From: Bog-793 sp963803025 | GTDB taxonomy: Bacteria; Actinomycetota; Acidimicrobiia; Acidimicrobiales; Bog-793 | Assembly: GCA_963803025.1 (NCBI GenBank) | Contig: CAWDKZ010000004.1 | Location: forward strand, 1-64,000 | Direction of reading: 5' to 3' | DNA: 64,000 nt | Shown here: positions 35,457 through 43,211 of the stretch, one piece after another | Numbering within the stretch: the stretch's first letter is position 1 | Layout of the letters: every line of letters begins with the position of its first letter | Translations under genes and position numbers: made by a program | Notes under the pieces: generated by a model | The model's input: the letters and a program-made list of their open reading frames with translations, nothing else | Told to the model about the DNA's origin: nothing | Databases searched by the model: none

Positions 35457-36764
35457 ATGCCGGTAGGTGGCCGCAAGGTCCCGCCCGTCGCCGTGGAGGT
35501 GGAGACGGCCACCGTCGCCTCCACCATCTCGGGACGCGAGGTGGAACTCGAGGCGATGTGGAACCGGATGTTCGAGCCCCGGGTCCTCACGAACTACGGC
35601 CCGGAAGGCTTCGCCGCGATCTCGGCGCTGCCCGGCGGAGAGTCCCTCGAATGGTGCTACGGCTGCGGCAGGTGCGTACCGGCCTGCCCCGTCGACATGG
35701 TCGGCGATTATGGTCCGCGCAAGATCCACCGCAAGGTCCAGACCGGCACCGAGCTGATGACCGACGCCGACCTGTGGCTCTGCACGGCCTGCGGCAACTG
35801 CCTGCGCGTCTGCCCGAAGCGGGTCGACATGCTCGCTGTCATGCCGGCCGTGCGCGAGGCCGCGCTCGCCGGTGCCGCGGTGCCGGCCGAACTGCAGGAC
35901 GTCTTCGAGAAGACCTTCCGGCACGGCAACGCGCTCGGCCAGAACCAGCGACGCCGGGCGCAGTGGGCCGACTCCGCGGGGGTCCCGGTCCGGATCCTCG
36001 CCAAGGACCCGGCGCCCGTCGACGTGCTGTTCTACGTGGAGGACTACTGGAGCTTCCACCCCCGCGGCCAGGACGCGGCCCGCGCCTTCGCGAGGGTCGC
36101 CACGGCGCTCGGCATCGACTGGGCGATCCTCGGCGCGGAGGAGAAGACGCTCGGCGATTCCCAGCGGCTCGCCGGCGAGAAGGGCCTGTTCGACGCGCTG
36201 GTCGAGGACGCCACGGCGACCCTCGCGAGATACGAGTTCAACCGGATCGTGACGCCGGACCCGCATGCCTTCAACGCCCTCGTCAAGGAGTACCCGGCGC
36301 GCGGACACAGCTACGACGCGCTCCACTACACCCAGCTCCTCGCGCCGCTCGTCGGTCAGATCCGCTGGGCGAGGGAGCTGAAGCTGAAGGTGACGTTTCA
36401 CGACCCGTGCTACCTCGGGAGGCAGAACGGGGAGTACGACGCCCCCCGGACGCTCCTCGAAGCCATCCCCGGGGTGCAGCTCGTCGAGATGGACCGTTGT
36501 CGCGAGAACGGCTACTGCTGCGGTGGCGGTGGCGGCGGCATGTGGCTCGACGGCTTCACGAGCGGCCACACGACCGAACGATTGTCCGAGCGCCGGGTCC
36601 GCGAGGCCGCCCAGACCGGGGCCGACGTGCTGGCGGTGTGCTGTCCCTACGAGGTGTCGAGGTTCTCCGACGCCGCCAAGGCGACCGGCCACGAGAATCT
36701 CCGGGTCTGCGACGTCATCGAGCTCGTCGACGGGGCGATGCGGGACGCGACCGACCGTGGCTGA
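35457..36764 (+). CDS. hdrC2B2: HdrC2-HdrB2 fusion protein of the sHdr complex
   Basis: One 435-residue protein combines two sHdr subunits. Residues about 60-150 are HdrC-like with two 4Fe-4S motifs, CYGCGRCVPACP (67-77) and CTACGNCLRVCP (109-119). Residues about 185-430 are HdrB-like with CCG domains: HDPCYLGRQNG (Cys318), and CRENGYCCGGGGGGMW (348, 354, 355). In many sHdr clusters these are separate hdrC2 and hdrB2 genes. It resembles the carboxy half of the membrane protein at 43212-45374. Its final codons overlap the next gene. Confidence 0.92.
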   Translation: MPVGGRKVPPVAVEVETATVASTISGREVELEAMWNRMFEPRVLTNYGPEGFAAISALPGGESLEWCYGCGRCVPACPVDMVGDYGPRKIHRKVQTGTELMTDADLWLCTACGNCLRVCPKRVDMLAVMPAVREAALAGAAVPAELQDVFEKTFRHGNALGQNQRRRAQWADSAGVPVRILAKDPAPVDVLFYVEDYWSFHPRGQDAARAFARVATALGIDWAILGAEEKTLGDSQRLAGEKGLFDALVEDATATLARYEFNRIVTPDPHAFNALVKEYPARGHSYDALHYTQLLAPLVGQIRWARELKLKVTFHDPCYLGRQNGEYDAPRTLLEAIPGVQLVEMDRCRENGYCCGGGGGGMWLDGFTSGHTTERLSERRVREAAQTGADVLAVCCPYEVSRFSDAAKATGHENLRVCDVIELVDGAMRDATDRG

Positions 36765-37785
36765 ACCGCTGCGCGTCATCGACTTCGGGTGCTGCCCGCC
36801 GTTGCGCTCGCAGACACTCTGGCACGCCATCGGCTACGGGGTGTCGGCCGGTGCGCCGGCAACGCTCTCCTTCGTCCGCCCGGCTGCCCCGTACGTCTGT
36901 GTCGGCTATCACCGCCGCATCGACGAGGTGGACCGTGACTACTGCCGTGCGAACGGGCTGCCGGTCCTGCGACGGATGGTCGGCGGCGGCCCGGTGTACC
37001 TCGACGCCGACCAGCTGCTCTTCCAGATCTGCCTGCCGGCCGGCGCGGTATCCCCGGTCCGCCGGCAGGCGCTGCGCCGACTGCTCGAGCCCGCGGTGGC
37101 CGCGTTCCACGCCGTCGGGGCGCCGGCCGTTCTCGACGCGGACTCGGAGATCTGTCTCGGCGAAGCCAAGGTCTGCGGGCACGGGGCCGGCCAGATCGGC
37201 GGGGCCGTCGTCGTCTGCGGCAATCTCATCGAGCACTTCGACCACGAGCAAGCGACGCGCGTGCTCGCCCTGGCCGATCCCGCCCAGCGGGACCTGACGC
37301 TCGCGCTCATGCGCCGCTTCGTGGCCGCGACCCCGGTCGACCCGGTCGCCTTCCAGGCCGCCGCGGTCGCCGCCTACGCCGCGGGGCTCGGACTTACGGC
37401 GCGGCCCGGCGAACTGGGCGACGTCGAGCACGCCGCCCTCGCCGTGCTCGACGAGAGATTCGTGCGCGACAGCTGGCTCGCGGGGCCCTACCGACCGGTG
37501 CCGAGAAGCGATGCCGGACCGGTTGCCCGCCAGGTGAAGGTGCGCGCCGGGGTGTGGACGTTCGGCGCGACCCATGAGGGTGCCCAGGTTGCAGCGGCCG
37601 TGGCCCAGGGGACGGTCCTCGAGGCGCGACTGCGCGACCCCGGTCTGGACGGTCTGGCCGGTCAGGCGGAACGGGCTCTCGTCGGAATCCCGTTGCGGTC
37701 GGTCGGCAGGGTGCTGGCGGGCTTCGGCGACGCGGGACGCCGGCTGGCGGCAGCCTTCGCCGCAGCCGATCCCGGGAGGCTGTGA
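36757..37785 (+). CDS. Lipoate-protein ligase A-like protein (diverged)
   Basis: 342 residues of the LplA/BirA-like fold: PYVCVGYHRRIDEVDRDYC, LRRMVGGGPVYLDADQLLFQ (equivalent of RRxSGGGAVF), and the lysine region GEAKVCGHGAGQIGGAVVV. The ligase lysine appears present. The carboxy domain (KVRAGVWTFGATHEGAQV) resembles the LplA accessory domain. It is the first of two such genes around lbpA; it may attach lipoate or octanoate to LbpA, or act as an amidotransferase. GTG 36757 overlaps the preceding stop. Confidence 0.82.
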   Translation: MAEPLRVIDFGCCPPLRSQTLWHAIGYGVSAGAPATLSFVRPAAPYVCVGYHRRIDEVDRDYCRANGLPVLRRMVGGGPVYLDADQLLFQICLPAGAVSPVRRQALRRLLEPAVAAFHAVGAPAVLDADSEICLGEAKVCGHGAGQIGGAVVVCGNLIEHFDHEQATRVLALADPAQRDLTLALMRRFVAATPVDPVAFQAAAVAAYAAGLGLTARPGELGDVEHAALAVLDERFVRDSWLAGPYRPVPRSDAGPVARQVKVRAGVWTFGATHEGAQVAAAVAQGTVLEARLRDPGLDGLAGQAERALVGIPLRSVGRVLAGFGDAGRRLAAAFAAADPGRL

Positions 37786-38249
37786 TGGAACCGGCCGCGC
37801 CCGTGCTCGTGGCAGGCTTCCCGCTCGCCCTCGACCGGCGCTACCACGCCGAGACGCACATGTGGGTGCTGGCGACCGAACCGGGCCGGGTGAGGATCGG
37901 GATGGACGCGGTCGGCATCGAGACGAGCGGCACCCTCGCCCAGCTGTCCTTCGTGCCGGTCGGGAGCGAGCTCGCCGTGGGCCAGCCTTTCGGCCAGCTC
38001 GAGGCGGCCAAGTTCGTCGGGCCGCTCGTCAGCCCGGTCTCCGGCGTGGTGGCCGAGGTGAACGACGAGGTGGTCGCCGACGCGGGCCTCGCCGCGCGGG
38101 ACCCGTACGGGGCCGGCTGGCTGATCGAGGCCAGTCTCGGCGACGCCGCCGCCGAGCTACCGGGGCTGCTCGCCGACCCGGCCGAGATCACCGCCTGGTT
38201 CGCCGCCAAGGTCGCCCACTACCGGCTCGAGGGCGTGATCGCGCAGTGA
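37782..38249 (+). CDS. lbpA1: Lipoate-binding protein LbpA, diverged copy (GcvH-like)
   Basis: 155-residue GcvH-fold carrier. The lipoyl lysine is Lys77 in FGQLEAAKFVGPLVSPVSG, and DPYGAGWLIE closes the fold. Unlike the second copy at 45490, it lacks the VEKHVW opening (ETHMW here) and has a different amino terminus. It sits within a ligase-lbpA-lipS1-ligase-lipS2 group. LbpA proteins carry sHdr intermediates on lipoate. Start GTG 37782 or ATG 37785. Confidence 0.88.
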   Translation: MMEPAAPVLVAGFPLALDRRYHAETHMWVLATEPGRVRIGMDAVGIETSGTLAQLSFVPVGSELAVGQPFGQLEAAKFVGPLVSPVSGVVAEVNDEVVADAGLAARDPYGAGWLIEASLGDAAAELPGLLADPAEITAWFAAKVAHYRLEGVIAQ

Positions 38250-39232
38250 CCACCGCGCCGGCGCTCCGGGACCCTTCCGCGGTGCGGCGGGCGAACTTCC
38301 CCGACGTCATGGACTTCTACGCGCCCGGCCTGAAGCGCTGGCAGACCTCCGAATGGGTCCCGGCGAGTCCCCGCCGCTTCCTGCCCGTGTCGGTGACCGG
38401 CTCGGCCTGCGCGCTTCGCTGCGATCACTGCCAGACGAAGATGCTCGACGACATGGTGTCGCTCCGGGCAGGTCAGGACCTGTACACGCTCGCGGCGCGA
38501 CTCCACGAGGAGGGCTGCGAGGGGCTCCTCGTGTCCGGCGGCTCCACCCGACGCGGCGCGGTCCCCCTGCTGGCACATCTCGACGACATCGCGCGCATCC
38601 GCGAGCAACTCGGGATGAAGGTCGTCGTGCACGCCGGTCTGGCCTCGCCCGCCTGCGCGGCAGGGTTGGCGGCCTCCGGCGTCGACGGGGTGATAGTCGA
38701 CGTCATCGGATCCGACGAGACGCTGCGTGACGTCTGCCACCTGGATCTCACCGTCGCCGAGGTGGACCGCTCGCTGCGGCTGCTCACCGACCACGGGCTG
38801 CGGATCATCCCGCACATCGTGCTCGGCCTGCACTACGGCCGTTTCCTCGGCGAGCACCGGGCACTGGAAATGCTCGCTCGTTACCCGTTGTCGACTCTCG
38901 TCCTCGTGGTGCTCGTGCCGCTCGCCGGCACCCCGATGGCGCATCTGGCCCCGCCCCCGGTCGATGAGGTGGCCGATTTCTTCGCCGCGGCCCGGCTGGC
39001 CGTGCCGGACACGACGATCAATCTCGGCTGTGCCCGCCCGCTCGGTGCCGCAAAGCGCGAACTCGACGAGGCCGCGATCGACCTCGGTCTGAACGGCGTC
39101 GCCTTTCCGGCCGAAGGCGCCATCGAGTACGCGAGGTCGCGTGGACTCACACCACGACTGTTCGAGTACTGCTGCTCGCTGACCTGGGACGAGGCACGCG
39201 AGAGCGGCATCACCCCGCGGGCGGCGAGGTGA
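38246..39232 (+). CDS. lipS1: Lipoyl synthase component LipS1 (radical SAM)
   Basis: With LipS2 it inserts sulfur into protein-bound octanoate, a two-protein alternative to LipA. The 328-residue protein has the radical-SAM cluster motif in CALRCDHCQTKML (C-x3-C-x2-C), a barrel with GLLVSGGSTRRGAVPLL and GCARPLGAAKRELDE. Overlaps lbpA1 and the ligase on both sides. No LipA-type gene is seen in the window. Confidence 0.9.
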   Translation: MTTAPALRDPSAVRRANFPDVMDFYAPGLKRWQTSEWVPASPRRFLPVSVTGSACALRCDHCQTKMLDDMVSLRAGQDLYTLAARLHEEGCEGLLVSGGSTRRGAVPLLAHLDDIARIREQLGMKVVVHAGLASPACAAGLAASGVDGVIVDVIGSDETLRDVCHLDLTVAEVDRSLRLLTDHGLRIIPHIVLGLHYGRFLGEHRALEMLARYPLSTLVLVVLVPLAGTPMAHLAPPPVDEVADFFAAARLAVPDTTINLGCARPLGAAKRELDEAAIDLGLNGVAFPAEGAIEYARSRGLTPRLFEYCCSLTWDEARESGITPRAAR

Positions 39233-40332
39233 ACGGGTCCTGGCGGCTTCTGGCCGACGACGGCGTCGGGGCGGCGGAGGGACTTGCGCTCGACGAAGCG
39301 CTGATGGGCCGCTACGCCCGGGGCGGACCGGACGGCGCGCCCACCTTGCGCCTCTACAGCTACCGCGACCACTGCGCCCTCGTCGGCCGGTACCAGAACC
39401 TGGAGGCCGAGATCGACCTGGCGGCCTGCCACCGCACCGGCACCGAGGTCAACCGCCGACCGACCGGCGGCGGCGCGATCATCATGGGCTCGGGCCAGCT
39501 GGGAATCGCCTACCTCGACCGGGCACCGGCGGGCGAGCGTCCCCGGGAGATCCTCGAAGCGTTCTCGGCGGCACTGGCGGCCGGGCTCGGCCGGCTGGGC
39601 GTCACCGCCAACTTCCACGGCAAGAACGACCTCGAGGTCGCGGGCCGGAAGATCGCCGGTCTCGGCCTCTTCGTCGACCCGGCCGGCGCCATGCTCTTCC
39701 ACGCGAGCGTGCTCGCCGACCTCGATGTCGAGCTCATGGTGCAGCTGTTGCGGATTCCCGCGGCGAAACTCGCCGACCGCGCCCTTTCGGCGGTGAGCGA
39801 ACGGATCACGACCGTCACGGCCGAGACCGGCACCCGCCACGACGCGGCGACGCTGCGGCCGGCCATCGCCGCGGGATTCGCGACGACCTTCGGGGTGGTC
39901 CTCGAGCCCGGAACGCCTGACGAGGGAGAGCGGGCTCGCGCCGAAGCGCTCGTCCGCGACCGATACCGGTCGCGGTCCTGGCTGAGCGAGCGGAGCGTGA
40001 CGGCGGACACCAGCGGTTCGGCGCTGCTGAAGACGCCGGCAGGTCTGGTGAGGATCTACCTCACCACCCACGGCGGCGTGGTCAAGAGCGCGCTCGTGGT
40101 CGGGGATTTCAACGAGTTGCCACCGCCTCTTTCGGCGATGGAGTCCGGGCTGCGCTGGCGGCGTCTCGACCACGCGGCCGTCGCTGCCGTGATCGAGTCC
40201 TCAGGGGCCGCCGTCGCGCTCGGCGTTCCCGCCGAGCGGCTCGTCGCCGCCGTGATCGAGGCGGGCCGGCAAGCAGACGAGACGACGACGCCCGGTGACG
40301 CGGCTCCCCGTCTCGCCTCCGAGCCGAGCTGA
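39229..40332 (+). CDS. lplA: Lipoate-protein ligase of the sHdr system (sLpl)
   Basis: 367 residues. Typical LplA motifs: GRYQNLEAEIDL, NRRPTGGGAIIM, the lipoyl-AMP lysine in VAGRKIAGLGLF, and FHASVL. A carboxy domain follows from about residue 250 (SWLSERSVTAD, SALLKTPAGLVRIY), as in ligases that have both domains on one chain. It is placed to lipoylate or octanoylate LbpA. The start GTG 39229 overlaps lipS1. Confidence 0.9.
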   Translation: MNGSWRLLADDGVGAAEGLALDEALMGRYARGGPDGAPTLRLYSYRDHCALVGRYQNLEAEIDLAACHRTGTEVNRRPTGGGAIIMGSGQLGIAYLDRAPAGERPREILEAFSAALAAGLGRLGVTANFHGKNDLEVAGRKIAGLGLFVDPAGAMLFHASVLADLDVELMVQLLRIPAAKLADRALSAVSERITTVTAETGTRHDAATLRPAIAAGFATTFGVVLEPGTPDEGERARAEALVRDRYRSRSWLSERSVTADTSGSALLKTPAGLVRIYLTTHGGVVKSALVVGDFNELPPPLSAMESGLRWRRLDHAAVAAVIESSGAAVALGVPAERLVAAVIEAGRQADETTTPGDAAPRLASEPS

Positions 40333-40343
40333 GAGGAAACTGC

Positions 40344-41429
40344 ATGGTCGTTCGCGAGCTTCCGATGCCGCCCACAGCGGGCCTCGCGGCCAGGGTCAGC
40401 CCGGAGTACGTGCGCATCTCCCTGGCGAGCGCGATCGCGCTGCGGATGCACTCGGGCCGATTCAGCCGCGACTTCGCGTTCGGGGGCATCAACCTCTTGC
40501 TCAACTACGAGGAAGGGTGCCGTTCCGACTGCGGCTATTGCGGGCTCGCCCGCACGCGGCCGGGCGACTACGCGGACAAGTCGTTCATCCGTGTGGAGTG
40601 GCCGCTCGTGCGGACCGACGATCTCGTCGCGCGCCTGGCCCGCTTCGAACCGGCCCTGACCCGGCTGTGCATCTCGATGGTCACCCACGGACGCGCCTAC
40701 CGCGACACCTGCGACATCACGCGCCGGATCGCCGGGCGGGTCCGGACACCGGTGTCGATCCTCGTCGCGCCGCCGGTCACCAAGCGAGAGCGACTGGAGA
40801 ACCTCCGGTCGATCGGCGTCGACATGATCGGCATCGGGCTCGACGCCGTCACCGAGGGCCTGTTCCAAAGGATCCGTTCCGACGTCCCGGCTGGCGGCCT
40901 CAGATGGGACAAGTACTGGGAGGTCATCCGCGACGCGCGCGACGTCTTCGGGCCGTGGAAGGTCAGCGTCCACACCCTCGTCGGCCTGGGCGAGACCGAC
41001 GAGGATCTGCTCACCTTGTTCGTCGCGCTGCGCGAGCGGCAGATCTTCTCGTACCTATTCTGTTTCAACCCGGAGCCGGGCTCGCGGATGGCCACCCAGC
41101 CCCAGCCATCGCTCACTCGCTGGCACCGGGTGCAGCTCGCCAGGCACCTCATTGAGACGGCGGGTTACGGACTGGAACGCTTCGGGTTCGACCGCGAGGG
41201 CGGGATCGCCCGCCTCCGGGCGACCCGTGCCGTCCTCGAGGAGGTTGTGGCCGAAGGCACCGCGTTCATGACCGACGGCTGCCCGGGCGGCAACGGTGGA
41301 CCCGGTTGCACCAGGCCCTACGGTTCGTACCGGCCGGCCGAGCCGTTCCGCGACTTCCCGTTCGCGCCGGCGGCGAGCGATCTCGCGGAGATCCGCCGGC
41401 TCCTGCGGCTGGACGATCTCGTCGAGTGA
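40344..41429 (+). CDS. lipS2: Lipoyl synthase component LipS2 (radical SAM)
   Basis: 361-residue biotin-synthase-like radical SAM protein: CRSDCGYCGLAR (C-x3-C-x2-C), ARLARFEPALTRLCISMV, VSVHTLVGLGETDED, and a late cysteine GGNGGPGCTRPYGSY that may bind the second cluster. Partner of LipS1 for sulfur insertion at C6/C8 of octanoyl-LbpA. A ribosome site GAGAGG precedes the ATG. Confidence 0.9.
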   Translation: MVVRELPMPPTAGLAARVSPEYVRISLASAIALRMHSGRFSRDFAFGGINLLLNYEEGCRSDCGYCGLARTRPGDYADKSFIRVEWPLVRTDDLVARLARFEPALTRLCISMVTHGRAYRDTCDITRRIAGRVRTPVSILVAPPVTKRERLENLRSIGVDMIGIGLDAVTEGLFQRIRSDVPAGGLRWDKYWEVIRDARDVFGPWKVSVHTLVGLGETDEDLLTLFVALRERQIFSYLFCFNPEPGSRMATQPQPSLTRWHRVQLARHLIETAGYGLERFGFDREGGIARLRATRAVLEEVVAEGTAFMTDGCPGGNGGPGCTRPYGSYRPAEPFRDFPFAPAASDLAEIRRLLRLDDLVE

Positions 41430-41450
41430 TCCGGAAAGAGGTGGCCTGAA

Positions 41451-42250
41451 GTGCGAATCGTCGTGCCGCTGAAGACGGTTCCCGACCTCGTCGAGGAGAT
41501 CGAGCTCACCGCCGACGAGACCGGCATCGAGCGCGAGTACCTGAAGTTCGTGCTCAACGAGTGGGACGCCCAGGCGCTCGAGGAGGCGCTGCTCCTGAAG
41601 GACACAGGCGGGGCCGAGGTCGTGGCCGTCGGTGCGGCGGACGACCCCGAGATCGACCAGACCCTCTACACGGCGCTCGCCAAGGGGGCGGACGCGGCGG
41701 TCAGGCTCGCCGACGCGAGCGCCGGATCGCCCGGGCCGGCGGGAACCTCCGTCGTCGCCCGGGCCGCGCTCCTCGCGGGGTACCTCGAGGCCGAACCGGC
41801 CGACCTCGTGATCACCGGTGTGCAGGCGGCGGACGACCCGGACGGGCAACTGCCGCCGACGCTCGCCACGCTGCTCGATCTGCCCCACGTTTCCGTCGTC
41901 GTCAGCGTCGAGGCCGCCGACGGCTCGGTCACCGTCCGCCAGGAGTTCGCCGGGGGCCTGTCCCACGAGCTGCAGGTGCAGATGCCCGCCGTGATCGGCG
42001 TCCAGTCCGCCCGGCAGGCCCCCCGCTACGCGCCGATCACCCGGATCCGACAGGCGATGCAGACCGGCGGTCTCACCGAAAGGGCGGTGATGCCCCGAGC
42101 GCCACGGGGGGGTCTCGTCCTGCGCCGGATGCACCGGCCCCGCGAAGCGGCCGGGCCGAGATGCTGGCGGGCAGCCCCGGGGACGTGGCGGGTCAGATCG
42201 TGGAACTCCTCCGCGCCCGCGGCCTCGTGAAGGGGCGGGCGACGCCGTGA
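41451..42250 (+). pseudogene. etfB: Electron transfer flavoprotein beta subunit, frameshift near the 3' end
   Basis: Pairs with EtfA to bind FAD and AMP. The first 223 or so residues (VRIVVPLKTVPD, VLNEWDAQALEEALLLK, LVITGVQAADDPDGQLPPTLA, FAGGLSHELQVQMPAV) are clear EtfB. In frame the protein then reads GLVLRRMHRPREAAG and loses homology, while another frame resumes at 42159: EMLAGSPGDVAGQIVELLRA, the standard end, overlapping etfA. Adding one G to GGCCGGGCCGAG at about 42150-42158 would repair it. A 7-G run lies at 42106-42112. Given the intact operon, sequencing error is likely. Confidence 0.85.
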
Positions 42251-43209
42251 GCCGGAACGTGATGGTGCTCGCCGAGCACACCGCGAGGCAGGTTTCCGAG
42301 GGAACCTACGAACTGATCGGGAAGGCGCGCGAGCTGGCGTCGGCGCTCGGGGGTCTCACCGAGGTGGTGCTGCTCGGGCCGCGCGAGCTCGCCGACCAGC
42401 TCGGTGGCGCCGACATCGTCGTGTGCGTGGAGCACCCAGCCCTCGTGGAGTACCTGCCGGAGGCCTACGAGCGGGCGCTGCTCGAGGTGCTGACCGAGCG
42501 ATCCCCGCGGCTGTTGATGATGTCCAATGCGACCGTCGGCCTCGACCTCGGCGCGGCGCTCGCCGTGCGCTGGGATGCGCCGCTGGCGGCTTACGTGAGC
42601 GCATTGGGGATCGACGACGGCACCGTGACGGCCACGGTGAAGATCCTCGGCGGAAAAGTGCTCGTCGACGTCGAGCTGCCCGGTGAACGCGCGATCGTCA
42701 CTGTCTTGGGAGGTGTCTTCGACGCAGAGGCCGGGCCGTCCGCAGCCGTCGCGCAGGTCGTCCAGTTCCCGCCGCCGACCGGGCTCGACGCGCTGCGGAT
42801 GTCGCTTCGCCAGGTCTGCGAAGCCGATGTCGGTGATGTCGACATCGGCGCGGCCGACATGCTCGTCTCCGTGGGCCGCGGCATCGGGGCGCAGGACAAC
42901 CTGGAGGTTGTGCGGGAGCTCGCCGACGCGCTCGGCGTGCCCCTCTCGGCGTCGCGTCCCGTGGTCGACGCCGGATGGCTGCCGAAGACGCGCCAGGTCG
43001 GCCAGTCGGGTTTGAAGGTCAAGCCCCGGGTCTACCTGGCCCTCGGCATCTCCGGAGCCCCCGAGCACCTCGAGGGCTTGCGGAACGCCGAGCTGATCCT
43101 CGCCTGCAACACGGACCCCGGCGCGCCGATCTTCGACGTCGCCCACTACGGGACGACCGTCGATCTTTTCGATCTCGTCCCCGAACTCGTCGACAGGGTC
43201 CGCGGCTGA
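42247..43209 (+). CDS. etfA: Electron transfer flavoprotein alpha subunit
   Basis: 320 residues. Alpha-domain start VMVLAEHTARQVSEGTYELI; FAD-domain motifs SVGRGIGAQDN, SRPVVDAGWLPKTRQVGQSG, LALGISGAPEHLEG and CNTDPGAPIFDVAHYG. It links the sHdr operon to an electron path that leads to the membrane protein encoded next. Overlaps etfB. Confidence 0.94.
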   Translation: MSRNVMVLAEHTARQVSEGTYELIGKARELASALGGLTEVVLLGPRELADQLGGADIVVCVEHPALVEYLPEAYERALLEVLTERSPRLLMMSNATVGLDLGAALAVRWDAPLAAYVSALGIDDGTVTATVKILGGKVLVDVELPGERAIVTVLGGVFDAEAGPSAAVAQVVQFPPPTGLDALRMSLRQVCEADVGDVDIGAADMLVSVGRGIGAQDNLEVVRELADALGVPLSASRPVVDAGWLPKTRQVGQSGLKVKPRVYLALGISGAPEHLEGLRNAELILACNTDPGAPIFDVAHYGTTVDLFDLVPELVDRVRG

Positions 43210-43211
43210 CG

